Assembly (NCBI GenBank): GCA_045592785.1
Contig: JAZNVL010000062.1
Coordinates: forward strand, 1 to 53,851
DNA length: 53,851 nucleotides
Direction of reading: 5' to 3'
Source of the DNA: RGIG8244 sp045592785
GTDB taxonomy: Bacteria; Verrucomicrobiota; Lentisphaeria; Victivallales; UBA1829
The translations under genes were made by a program, and so were the position numbers. Below are positions 1 through 7,152 of the stretch, piece by piece; positions within the stretch are counted from its first letter, which is position 1; every line of letters starts with the position of its first letter. The notes beneath the pieces are model-generated. The model was not told where the DNA came from. It did not search any database and worked only from the letters and a program-made list of their open reading frames with translations.

Positions 1-10
1 ACCTTGTGCT

Positions 11-90
11 ATATTAATCATTGAATCACCTGTTGGGTGGTTGGGATTTTGTTTTTTGTGATTAATATAAAATACTATCCCCCAACAGGT
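11..90. repeat. two interleaved 10-bp inverted repeats (pseudoknot-like topology)
   Basis: ATATTAATCA at 11-20 is the exact reverse complement of 59-68. ACCTGTTGGG at 28-37 is the exact reverse complement of 81-90. The pairs interleave (A, B, A', B'), so as RNA they could form an H-type pseudoknot or two exclusive hairpins. No gene overlaps them. The upstream context lies outside the window, so their role and strand are unknown. Confidence 0.6.
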
Positions 91-106
91 TTTTCAAATA
101 TTATAT

Positions 107-173
107 CATATAAAACGAAAATTATTCACGTTTTATAGATACATATAAAAATACAACATGTGCATATAAAAAC
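107..173 (+). repeat. three CATATAAAA direct repeats upstream of the first gene
   Basis: CATATAAAAC starts at 107, and CATATAAAAA starts at 142 and 163. The last two are 21 bp apart, about two helical turns. A 9-bp inverted repeat (109-117 with 129-137) overlaps the first copy. All three lie upstream of the promoter at 186-213. This could be activator or repressor half-sites, or simply an AT-rich UP region. Confidence 0.4.
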
Positions 174-185
174 ATGACAAAAGTA

Positions 186-213
186 TTGAAAAAGTCAGTC
201 TGCGTGTTACATT
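186..213 (+). promoter_or_regulatory. promoter of the rpiB remnant / aldose epimerase operon
   Basis: TTGAAA at 186-191, a 16-bp spacer, then TACATT at 208-213. It matches the promoter form seen before many genes here. The expected start is near 220, giving a leader of about 25 nt with a GAAAGGA ribosome site before the ATG at 245. Confidence 0.55.
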
Positions 214-244
214 ATACTGACAACCAAAACGAAAGGATATTTTT

Positions 245-457
245 ATGAACATCGTATTAGCTTCCGATCCATTTGCATATTCGCTGAAAAAAGTCCTGAT
301 TGATCACCTTCAGGGAAACGGACATACCGTCATCGATGCGGACCATGACTCCGGGATCACCTATTATGAAGCCGCAGAAAAAGGCGTTGCCGTCATTCAG
401 AACGGAGAAGCGGAATACGGGATCATGAATACGGCATGGGGAGACAGGACACCATGA
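245..457 (+). CDS. C-terminally truncated RpiB/LacA-family sugar-phosphate isomerase
   Basis: The 70-residue product resembles the N-terminal half of ribose-5-phosphate isomerase B, a family of about 140-150 residues that interconverts aldose and ketose pentose phosphates. The opening MNIVLASDPFAYSLKK, the segment ending HTVIDADHDS and the region GEAEYGIM follow the family. Likeness stops exactly where the conserved Cys-Gly-Thr-Gly-Ile-Gly active-site loop should begin. The tail NTAWGDRTP is unrelated and the catalytic Cys is absent. A GAAAGGA ribosome site precedes the ATG, and the stop overlaps the next start (ATGA, 454-457). Other frames do not restore the missing half, so a deletion is likelier than a frameshift. 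It is probably not an active isomerase, though it may still couple translation of the epimerase. Confidence 0.6.
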   Translation: MNIVLASDPFAYSLKKVLIDHLQGNGHTVIDADHDSGITYYEAAEKGVAVIQNGEAEYGIMNTAWGDRTP

Positions 458-1329
458 AGGATCACGCTTTCGGGAACTGGCAGGTGATCTCTGCGGCGGA
501 ATGCGGCGGAAATCTTGCCTGTGTCCGGTGGTGCGGACATGACATCATGCATGGCTTTTCACATATCAGTCAATGGCAGGATGCACCGACCAATTACGGG
601 TTCCCGGTCCTTTTTCCGCCGAACCGGATCGCGGACGGCACATTTTGTTTCATGGGGAAAACGTATCATCTTCCCATCAATGAACCGGAACGCGGCAATC
701 ATCTGCACGGGATCGCGCTGCGGGAAGCGTGGGAATACGGGGAATGCGGCGGCGATTCGGTGAACATGTTTCTGGAATTCAACGATGCATCTCCGATGTA
801 TGCCGGTTTCCCCTTTGATTGTAAACTCTCCGTCACATATACCTTTACCGGGGACAGTATGATCCAGGATCTTGCGATCGAAAATAAGTCGGATTCCGTG
901 ATGCCCTGTGCCGTGGGATTCCATTCTGCGTTTTCCATTCCGGAAACCGTATTCATCCACGGCAAAGGAAAACGCATCGAGACCGTGCCGCCGCGGTATC
1001 TTGTCTCCGGACGGGAGATCGAATGGCAGGAAGACGGTTTTCAGCCGAACCGCCGGATCGTCCCGGGGGATATCTGGCCCTTCGGACATTTCCGGATGGA
1101 TGCGCAGCGTCTGGCGGAATTGGATTACGGTGACTTCAAGGTGGAATACCATTTGGATGATCAGTTCGATCACTGGATGGTCTGGCGTCCGGAACAGGCG
1201 AAACATTTCCTCTGTATCGAACCGATGAATATCCGGGTCGGCTGTTTCGAAAATACGCCGGAAAAGCTGCCCGTCCTTGCGCCGGGCGCACGCAGAAATT
1301 TCATCAGCCGGATCACGGTCATCCACTGA
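454..1329 (+). CDS. aldose 1-epimerase (GalM-like)
   Basis: This 291-residue protein belongs to the galactose mutarotase-like beta-sandwich family, which interconverts alpha and beta anomers of free aldoses in the cytoplasm. Family landmarks are present in order: FPPNRI near residue 53 (substrate-contacting Arg), NHLHG near 80 (His), a second His in VGFHSAF near 155, and the catalytic-base region CIEPMN near 262. Length is normal. A longer start at 436 is possible, but I prefer 454, where ATGA overlaps the upstream stop and AGGA lies just before it. The sugar substrate cannot be told from sequence. Confidence 0.85.
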   Translation: MKDHAFGNWQVISAAECGGNLACVRWCGHDIMHGFSHISQWQDAPTNYGFPVLFPPNRIADGTFCFMGKTYHLPINEPERGNHLHGIALREAWEYGECGGDSVNMFLEFNDASPMYAGFPFDCKLSVTYTFTGDSMIQDLAIENKSDSVMPCAVGFHSAFSIPETVFIHGKGKRIETVPPRYLVSGREIEWQEDGFQPNRRIVPGDIWPFGHFRMDAQRLAELDYGDFKVEYHLDDQFDHWMVWRPEQAKHFLCIEPMNIRVGCFENTPEKLPVLAPGARRNFISRITVIH

Positions 1330-1367
1330 ACAGAGGACATTTTCAGAGAAAAAAGCCGAAATTTCAC

Positions 1368-1395
1368 TTGACAAATGCGCTTTTCGCTGTAACTT
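1368..1395 (+). promoter_or_regulatory. promoter of the CNNM-domain gene
   Basis: Consensus TTGACA at 1368-1373, a 16-bp spacer, then a weak -10 TAACTT at 1390-1395. It lies in the 138-bp gap between the epimerase and the ATG at 1468. The poor -10 lowers confidence. Confidence 0.45.
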
Positions 1396-1467
1396 ACCCA
1401 TCGCATATTTGTACGACCAAACAATCCCGTCCTGTGCAATGCTCCGGACACCAACAAAGGATAGCTT

Positions 1468-1968
1468 ATGAATTTCTGGGAATATATTGAAGAAGTCCTG
1501 CTGATGTTAACGCTGCTTATGATCTCTGCTTTCTGTTCCGCAGCGGAAACCGCATACTCCGCGGCAGACCGGAACATGCTTGACACCATGAGTAAGGAGA
1601 AAAAGTTCGGAGCGAAACTGGCACTCAAATTATCGGTACAGTTCGATTCTGCGTTGTCCTCCATCCTCATCGCCAACACCGTGGTCTGCATTGCACTCTC
1701 TTCTGTGGGCGCAGTTGTTTTCGGGGACATGGTCCGGGATGATGAATACGGGGCAGCCATTTCCGGCGCACTTCTGACGATACTGATCCTTCTTTTCGGC
1801 GAGATCTCACCGAAACTTCTGGCAAAGGATGCCGCCGAGAAACTGGCGTGTTATCTGGCGCACCCGCTGTATGTCATGACATGGGTGATGACACCGTTCT
1901 GTTTTCTGGTCTCTCTCTGGAAACGTTTTCTGATGTTCCTTTTCAAACTCAAACCGGAAGAGGAATGA
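1468..1968 (+). CDS. CNNM/DUF21 membrane domain protein lacking CBS domains
   Basis: The 166-residue product is the transmembrane CNNM (DUF21) module of the CorB/CorC (hemolysin-like) family, linked to magnesium or cobalt efflux. It shows an N-terminal hydrophobic helix, the conserved small-residue run SAAETAYSAADRN, further helices around residues 55-85 and 95-115, and the hallmark GEISPKLLA. Family members normally continue into paired CBS domains and a CorC domain. Here the ORF ends at KLKPEEE, exactly where the CBS linker should start, and no CBS-like sequence follows in any frame. A ribosome site (AAAGGA) precedes the ATG. It is either a natural CNNM-only protein or a truncation. Confidence 0.75.
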   Translation: MNFWEYIEEVLLMLTLLMISAFCSAAETAYSAADRNMLDTMSKEKKFGAKLALKLSVQFDSALSSILIANTVVCIALSSVGAVVFGDMVRDDEYGAAISGALLTILILLFGEISPKLLAKDAAEKLACYLAHPLYVMTWVMTPFCFLVSLWKRFLMFLFKLKPEEE

Positions 1969-2065
1969 GTTCACCAGCGCATACAGAAACGATAGAAACA
2001 ACGCGCCATTCCGGGATCTCACCATACTGTGACGGGCGAATATCCCCGCGTTTTGGAAAATCCGT

Positions 2066-2094
2066 TTGACTTTTCCGCGTTATTATGCTATTTT
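2066..2094 (+). promoter_or_regulatory. promoter giving a nearly leaderless mRNA
   Basis: TTGACT at 2066-2071, a 17-bp spacer, then TATTTT at 2089-2094. The ATG at 2104 is only 9 nt past the -10, so the transcript would start within about 4 nt of it. No Shine-Dalgarno sequence could fit. Confidence 0.55.
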
Positions 2095-2103
2095 ATTGCC
2101 ATT

Positions 2104-2724
2104 ATGAAAACAGATGAGAGTATCCCCAAGGAAAAACTTTTTCAGATCCGCGGCATGATGTCCGTGCCGTATCTGCTTTGTGTCATTTACTTTGTGTACG
2201 CGATCATCCAATACGCCTCTGCAGAAACAAACGGAGCGTATTCCTCCCTCTTCTATCTGATCCACGGCCCGATCCATGAGATCGGACACTTCATTTTTTC
2301 CAGCCGGATCTTTCCGCTGATGGTGCATGTTCTTGCGGGGACTGCATTTCAATGGCTTGCCCCCATCGGCGCCGGGATCCAGTTCATCCGCACAAGAGAA
2401 TTTCCGGCACTGGCTGTATGCCTGGGATGGCTCGGTTTTTCCATGCTGGACTCCATGGCGTATATGCGGGATACCAATGTGCTGGAATTACAGCTGACCT
2501 CTCCCTTCGCCGGTGGCGGTGAGATCATTCATGACTGGCAATATATTTTCGGGCATACCGGGATGCTGCGGCATGCAGAAACCATCGGGAACGTGACCGG
2601 ATTCTTCGGATACATCTTTGCCGGCGCATCCATACTGTGGATCCTTTTCATGCTTGGATATGGACTCCGGGAACCGTTTCTCCGGACAGTGAAGTGTTTT
2701 GATCATCAGGAGAACCATTCATAA
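2104..2724 (+). CDS. integral membrane protein with HExxH motif (M50-like, putative)
   Basis: The 206-residue protein has about five hydrophobic segments: residues ~20-40, 48-62, 68-90, 98-112 and 165-190. HEIGH at about residue 60 sits at the edge of a membrane segment. HExxH is the zinc site of intramembrane metalloproteases such as M50/M50B, and two later histidines (HDW and FGHTG) could complete a site. No classical NPDG or LDG second motif is visible, so protease activity is only suggested. The longer reading from 2029 would start upstream of the promoter, so I take 2104. GH43 follows after 17 bp and is probably co-transcribed. Confidence 0.5.
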   Translation: MKTDESIPKEKLFQIRGMMSVPYLLCVIYFVYAIIQYASAETNGAYSSLFYLIHGPIHEIGHFIFSSRIFPLMVHVLAGTAFQWLAPIGAGIQFIRTREFPALAVCLGWLGFSMLDSMAYMRDTNVLELQLTSPFAGGGEIIHDWQYIFGHTGMLRHAETIGNVTGFFGYIFAGASILWILFMLGYGLREPFLRTVKCFDHQENHS

Positions 2725-2741
2725 CATATTGAGGTAAAATA

Positions 2742-3620
2742 ATGTGGAAGACAAATGATATTGTGATCCGGGACCCTTTTATCGTACCCTGCCGTGAGGA
2801 AAAGGTCTATTACATGTTCGGCAGTACGTTTTCGTTTTTTGCAAAAAAGCCGGGGATGTTTCCGCCGCTGGGATTTTACCATTTCAAAAGTCGTGACCTG
2901 AAAGAATGGGAAGGTCCATTCCCCTCCTTTATCCCGGATGAAAAATTCTGGGCAGATCGGGATTTCTGGGCGCCGGAAGTTCATGAATACAAAGGGAAAT
3001 ATTATATGTTTGCCTCGTTCAAACGGGATGGTGTCTGCCGGGGGACACAGATCCTGGTCTCCGATACGCTGGACGGAAGATTTCAACCGTTGACAGAGGG
3101 TCCGGTAACTCCCCGGGAATGGGAATGTCTTGATGGTACATTGTATGTGGATGAGAAAGATATTCCTTACATCGTTTTCTGTCATGAATGGGCACAGGTC
3201 CATGACGGAGAGATCCTTGCCATGCAACTTACTCATGACTTGAAATATGCAGCGGGAGACCCGTTTCTCCTGTTCAAGGCCTCGGAAGCCGGATGGTGCT
3301 GTGAATATCCCCGGCCGGGAAATTTTGTGACGGACGGACCTTTTCTTTTCCGTCGTGACGGAAAGCTGAACATGCTCTGGTCCAGTTTTTACAATGGGAA
3401 GTACACCATGGGCTGTGCTTATTCCTCCAATGGAAAGATCACCGGAGATTGGATACAGGAAAAAGAACTGGTCTTTACGGAAGACGGCGGACACGGGATG
3501 CTTTTCCGGACATGGGATGGAAAAGAATATTTTTCACTGCATCAGCCGAACTCCTCAACGGAACATCCATTCTTTCTGGATGCAGAACGTTATTTAGCAA
3601 GCCGCGGATCCTGCGAATAA
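2742..3620 (+). CDS. glycoside hydrolase family 43-like enzyme
   Basis: The 292-residue protein has the pattern of GH43 five-bladed propeller enzymes, which release arabinose, xylose or related residues from plant or host glycans. Blade motifs appear in order: IRDPFIV with the catalytic Asp near residue 11, FWAPEVHEYKGKYY near 77, WECLDGTLYVDE near 128, and TDGPFLFRRDGK near 198. Glu stands where WAPD is commonest, and Asp where EGP is commonest. There is no signal peptide, so it should act in the cytoplasm on imported oligosaccharides. GAGG lies before the ATG. The exact substrate is not inferable. Confidence 0.75.
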   Translation: MWKTNDIVIRDPFIVPCREEKVYYMFGSTFSFFAKKPGMFPPLGFYHFKSRDLKEWEGPFPSFIPDEKFWADRDFWAPEVHEYKGKYYMFASFKRDGVCRGTQILVSDTLDGRFQPLTEGPVTPREWECLDGTLYVDEKDIPYIVFCHEWAQVHDGEILAMQLTHDLKYAAGDPFLLFKASEAGWCCEYPRPGNFVTDGPFLFRRDGKLNMLWSSFYNGKYTMGCAYSSNGKITGDWIQEKELVFTEDGGHGMLFRTWDGKEYFSLHQPNSSTEHPFFLDAERYLASRGSCE

Positions 3621-3707
3621 GTTCCGTCGTTTTTCCATGGGTAAATGATCTTTACTTCGCCGTTGCTCCACATCTGATGGCGTAAGCCTCGTGGAAAAGC
3701 GGTCAAA

Positions 3708-3959
3708 TTAGGCGGCAGCTTTCCGGTTTTTGTAACAGATGATGACCGTCGGGATCAGCCAGAGCAGCAATGCCCCCAGGGAAATACACAGCATGATCAA
3801 CCAACCAAGCTGGAAAAGCAGTGTCAATGCCGTCGCGGTCCAGAGTCCGCCGACCACGGAACTGGGCAGATAACATTTTTGCAGGATCGGGATCGACACG
3901 CGGATGATCTTACCCGCGAACAGCAACAGCGAGAGCAGACAGAAGACAGTAACTGCCAT
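3708..3959 (-). CDS. remnant of a sodium/glutamate symporter (GltS-like)
   Basis: The 83-residue hydrophobic peptide begins like GltS: one membrane helix, then GKIIRVSIPILQKCYLP and SVVGG, matching the first helix and loop of the family. GltS has about 400 residues and ten or more helices. Here the text changes after VVGGL to a second hydrophobic stretch ending in a basic tail (YKNRKAAA). This suggests an internal deletion joining the start of gltS to other coding DNA. Its promoter at 4004-4031 is excellent, so the short protein may still be made. Transport activity is not credible. Confidence 0.5.
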   Translation of the reverse strand: MAVTVFCLLSLLLFAGKIIRVSIPILQKCYLPSSVVGGLWTATALTLLFQLGWLIMLCISLGALLLWLIPTVIICYKNRKAAA

Positions 3960-4003
3960 TTCAAAAAACCTTTGTTATTTTATTCTTTTTTTGGTGATAC
4001 TGT

Positions 4004-4031
4004 AATATATCACAAAAAATCGTTTTTGCAA
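4004..4031 (-). promoter_or_regulatory. promoter of the gltS remnant
   Basis: On the minus strand: TTGCAA (plus 4026-4031), 16 bp, TATATT (plus 4004-4009). It is one of the closest matches to the window consensus, about 40 bp before the ATG at 3959. Confidence 0.7.
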
Positions 4032-4053
4032 ACGGTCTGTTCCGAAAAATACA

Positions 4054-4703
4054 TCAATCGGTAAATCTGATCTTCCAGCACTGGACCGTATATTCCTCAT
4101 CCGCCATTTGCCAGAAAAGCAGAAGCCAGCTGCCGTCATCCATTTTCAATGCAGAGGGCTGCCCGAATTTCAAAGCGGCAAACTGCTGCTCGATATTGCC
4201 GTCACGATTGGCGCCGCCGACAACATCCCACAGACAGATGTCCTGCGAAAAACGGAAACGGCTGCCGTCGAAATCTTCTACGATATTGAGATACAGCCCG
4301 GGGGCATCTCCTTCCCGTCTTGCCTGCAAAAGCGCAACCTTATCCCCCAGGACCATCCAGTTGGAAGCCTGTCCGCGCAAAGTCGTATCAATGGGATCAC
4401 TCCAACTCATACCGCCGTCATCGGAATACACAACATGATTGCAGAGATGCTGTTGATTTTCAGGTCAAACGCCCAGAAGACCAGCAGGATCCGTCCGGAA
4501 GGCAATTCCACAGACCGCACTTCCCACGGCGCAATATCCGTGGAACGGAAAAAGCGTGCGCCTTCCTGCCAGGTCATACCGTTATCACGGGAGATCAGGG
4601 TCACGCCGGTCTTTTCGGTTGAATGTAATTCAAATGGAGATGCAAAGAGTATCTTTAACATTAAAAGGAATGAGCCCGGTAAAATACCGAACCCATTCCA
4701 CAT
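4054..4703 (-). pseudogene. frameshifted, 5'-truncated BNR-repeat sialidase-like gene
   Basis: Two minus-strand reading frames (4703-4407, then 4431-4054) each encode one Asp-box: SRDNGMTWQEG in the first and YSDDGGMSWSDP in the second. Asp-boxes mark BNR-propeller sialidases. The frames overlap near 4407-4431, where one shift would join them. In the first frame the reading decays to SAIMLCIPMTAV, whereas the other frame reads NHVVYSDDGG at the same place. Together they give about 215 residues against 350-400 or more for the family, and the 5' part is missing upstream of about 4700. No promoter or signal peptide is visible. A remnant, probably of mucin-glycan degradation. Confidence 0.65.
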
Positions 4704-4723
4704 AATTTAACCCGTCCAAATTT

Positions 4724-5137
4724 TTGGGGTCACATCAGACCACTTTGCTGGACAACAACATCTTCTTCCTCAACCGGGAATCGGATATCCAGATGACGGT
4801 CTCGCCCTCCATCGCAAAAGTCCGCGTGGATTGCTTCGAAGACCTGGAAGGTGTTGACGGGATCGAATCCATCAGTGACAACGTTGATCTGCAGGATCCC
4901 GCGATTTTCAAAGGCAGGATCAATGCCAAGTATCTCAACGCATTCCTCTCTATGAAGTATTCCGAAAAAACAAAACTCGATACGGATAAATGCAATGCTC
5001 TGCGCAGTGTTCTGGGGCTCCCCCTCCAGGGAACCATTACCACCACCTGCGATATGTATGCAAACCGTTATCCCATGGAAGATGCGTTGAAACTCTTCGG
5101 CGCAGTCAAGGACTTCGGAGCACAGATGCCTCAATAA
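4724..5137 (+). CDS. unrecognised protein, probably a 5'-truncated remnant
   Basis: The 137-residue reading frame can start only at a TTG (4724) with no convincing ribosome site or promoter. Codon use looks fully native (AAC AAC ATC TTC TTC CTC), and the strong terminator just after the stop suggests the true 3' end of a well-expressed gene. The text is soluble and acidic (VDCFEDLEGVDGIES, then GRINAKYLNAFLSMKY) and I cannot place it in a family. Its left limit faces the equally truncated left limit of the sialidase gene, so one deletion near 4700-4735 may have removed both 5' halves. Confidence 0.4.
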   Translation: MGSHQTTLLDNNIFFLNRESDIQMTVSPSIAKVRVDCFEDLEGVDGIESISDNVDLQDPAIFKGRINAKYLNAFLSMKYSEKTKLDTDKCNALRSVLGLPLQGTITTTCDMYANRYPMEDALKLFGAVKDFGAQMPQ

Positions 5138-5156
5138 TTGCAACGGCATAAATCAG

Positions 5157-5199
5157 AACGGTGCTGCAAAACATCCGCGTTTGCAGCACCGTTTTTTTT
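5157..5199 (+). terminator. strong intrinsic terminator
   Basis: A perfect 14-bp stem (5157-5170 with 5180-5193, core GGTGCTGC/GCAGCACC) has a 9-nt loop and is followed by eight T (5192-5199). It begins 20 bp after the stop of the unrecognised gene. Confidence 0.92.
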
Positions 5200-5209
5200 G
5201 ATTCCCCGC

Positions 5210-5237
5210 TTGCAAAATCAAATGGGGGGGATATATT
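5210..5237 (+). promoter_or_regulatory. proA promoter
   Basis: TTGCAA at 5210-5215, a 16-bp spacer, TATATT at 5232-5237, 11 bp after the terminator T-run. Leader about 27 nt, with CCGGAGAA before the ATG at 5271. Confidence 0.75.
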
Positions 5238-5270
5238 ACGGAATAAACCAATTTTCCGGAGAATATTATC

Positions 5271-6512
5271 ATGACAACGATCGAAGATCTGGCACAACGC
5301 GCACAACGCGCTTCGCAAATACTGAAAACGGTATCCGGGACCGCCCGGGAGAAAGCATTGAACGCCATGGCGGATAAACTCCTGGCGTACAAGGAGGAAG
5401 TCATGCAGGCAAATGCAGAGGACCTCGCCGCCGCGCCCGGTCTCTCCGATGCCTTCCGGAAACGGCTCGCCATCACAGAAAAGATCTTCGATTATATGCT
5501 GAACCGTCTCCGGGAAGCCGCCGCCCTGCCCGATCCCGTGGGCAGGATCCTGGAAGGAAATACCATGCCCTCCGGCTTGCAGGTCCGCAAGATCGCAGTC
5601 CCGCTGGGTGTCATCGCCATCATTTACGAAGCACGGCCCAACGTGACTACCGATGCCGCCGCCGTCGCCATCAAAAGCGGAAATGCGGTCATTCTCAAAG
5701 GCGGGTCGGAATGTCTCCGGACCAACCGGGTACTGGCGAAAGCCATGCGGGAAGCCGCAGTGGGTGCCGGACTGCCCGAAGATGTGGTACAGTTGATCGA
5801 TACGTCTGACCGTGCCGCTGTGGGCGAACTCTTGAAACAGGATCAATATATCGACCTAATCATTCCCCGGGGCGGGAAAAGTTTGATCAAAGCCATTTCC
5901 GAAGGAACACGGATCCCTGTATTGAAACATTACGACGGCATTTGTCACCAGTATGTGGCGGAAGATGCCGATCCTGCCATGACGATCCCCCTGATCCTCA
6001 ATTCAAAATGTCAGCGGGTGGAAGTCTGCAACGCACTGGAAACGCTGCTTGTGGATGAAAAATGTGCGGAAAGGATCCTGCCCGATCTCGCCGGTGCGCT
6101 CAAAGAAAAAGGCGTCGAGATCCGCGGATGCGAAAAAACATGCGCCATTCTCCCCGGAATCCTTCCCGCAACCGATGAAGATTGGGATACCGAATACCTG
6201 GCACCCGTCCTTTCCATCCGGATCGTGAACGGGGTGGCGGAAGCCGCCGCTCATATCGCCGAACACGGTTCCGGTCATACCGATGGGATCATTACATCTT
6301 CCCTTGCACTGGCGGATGCCTTTATTTCCACCGTGGACTCCGCATCTGTACTGGTCAATGCCTCCACCCGGCTTTCCGGTGGTGGCGATTACGGCATGGG
6401 AGCGGTCGTCGGGATCAGTACGGACCGACTTCATGCACGGGGTCCCGTGGGACCTTCCGAGCTCTGCACCTACAAATGGGTCGCCATCGGCAATGGACAC
6501 CTCCGGAAGTAA
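5271..6512 (+). CDS. proA: glutamate-5-semialdehyde dehydrogenase (gamma-glutamyl phosphate reductase)
   Basis: This 413-residue protein reduces gamma-glutamyl phosphate to glutamate-5-semialdehyde with NADPH, the second step of proline synthesis. The aldehyde dehydrogenase fold is full length. Signatures include IYEARPNVT near residue 120, RGGKSLIKA near 203, CQRVEVCNALETLLV near 250 (catalytic Cys in VCNA), GSGHTDGI near 335, and the ProA ending NASTRLSGGGDYGMG followed by ISTDRLHARGPVG. GGAGAA precedes the ATG. proB is not in the window. The stop overlaps the next gene by 20 bp, so the two are probably translated together. Confidence 0.97.
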   Translation: MTTIEDLAQRAQRASQILKTVSGTAREKALNAMADKLLAYKEEVMQANAEDLAAAPGLSDAFRKRLAITEKIFDYMLNRLREAAALPDPVGRILEGNTMPSGLQVRKIAVPLGVIAIIYEARPNVTTDAAAVAIKSGNAVILKGGSECLRTNRVLAKAMREAAVGAGLPEDVVQLIDTSDRAAVGELLKQDQYIDLIIPRGGKSLIKAISEGTRIPVLKHYDGICHQYVAEDADPAMTIPLILNSKCQRVEVCNALETLLVDEKCAERILPDLAGALKEKGVEIRGCEKTCAILPGILPATDEDWDTEYLAPVLSIRIVNGVAEAAAHIAEHGSGHTDGIITSSLALADAFISTVDSASVLVNASTRLSGGGDYGMGAVVGISTDRLHARGPVGPSELCTYKWVAIGNGHLRK

Positions 6513-7152
6513 TCTTGCGCTTTACGAACGGCTGTTTGTGCTTTACGGGGAACAGCATTGGTGGCCCTGTAAATCGGGTTGCCGCTGGGAGATCATCACG
6601 GGTGCTGTTCTGACACAGAACACCGCATGGACCAATGTGGAGAAAGCACTTGCGCGTCTGGAAGATGCGGGAATCGGAACTCCGGAACAGATCCTTGCGA
6701 TCCCGGAGGAGGAATTACAGGAATACATCCGGCCCGCCGGATTCTTCAAACAGAAAAGAGTGTATCTCAAGGCGGTGGCGGAGTTCGTGATCCGGAACGA
6801 ACAAACGCTGCTCAACTCCGGTGATGTATGGTCCTTGCGGAAACAACTTCTGCAAGTCAGGGGCGTGGGCAGAGAGACGGCGGACAGCATTCTGCTTTAC
6901 GCCTTCCACAAACCCGTATTCGTGATCGATGCCTACACCCGGCGCGTGGCGGAACGGCATCTGCAATGGGATGGCACGGTGCATTATGACGTGTTGCAGC
7001 AAAAGTTTATGGAGTCCCTGCCCGCCGATGTCAAACTGTATCAGGAATATCACGCGCTTCTGGTGGCTCTCTGCAAGGAATCCTGCCGGAAACAGGACTG
7101 CAGCGAAATGTGCAAACGTCTCCCCGTCATTTCAGATCGGAAAGAAAAGTGA
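6493..7152 (+). CDS. endonuclease III-like HhH-GPD DNA glycosylase
   Basis: This 219-residue base-excision repair protein has the helix-hairpin-helix-GPD fold. The hairpin VRGVGRETADSILLYAF near residue 117 is followed by VIDAYTRRV, which carries the catalytic Asp. In endonuclease III the hairpin has a Lys (GRKTA) that gives lyase action. Here it is Glu (GRETA), suggesting a monofunctional glycosylase. A C-terminal Cys cluster (CKESCRKQDCSEMC near 196) resembles the 4Fe-4S loop, but its spacing is C-x3-C-x4-C-x3-C rather than the usual C-x6-C-x2-C-x5-C. The start at 6493 lies inside the end of proA. The longer frame back to 6283 reads proA sequence out of frame and is rejected. The 3' end overlaps ispD tail to tail by 26 bp. 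Confidence 0.85.
   Translation: MDTSGSNLALYERLFVLYGEQHWWPCKSGCRWEIITGAVLTQNTAWTNVEKALARLEDAGIGTPEQILAIPEEELQEYIRPAGFFKQKRVYLKAVAEFVIRNEQTLLNSGDVWSLRKQLLQVRGVGRETADSILLYAFHKPVFVIDAYTRRVAERHLQWDGTVHYDVLQQKFMESLPADVKLYQEYHALLVALCKESCRKQDCSEMCKRLPVISDRKEK

Noticed and set aside
28..90. integron attC-like GTTGGGT ... CCCAAC
   Set aside because: The inverted pair is in the order GTT then AAC, the opposite of attC, where RYYYAAC comes first and GTTRRRY last. No integrase or cassette is seen.
3631..3698. inverted repeat TTTTCCA / TGGAAAA after GH43
   Set aside because: 7 bp with a 54-nt loop and no T-run. Not a credible terminator.
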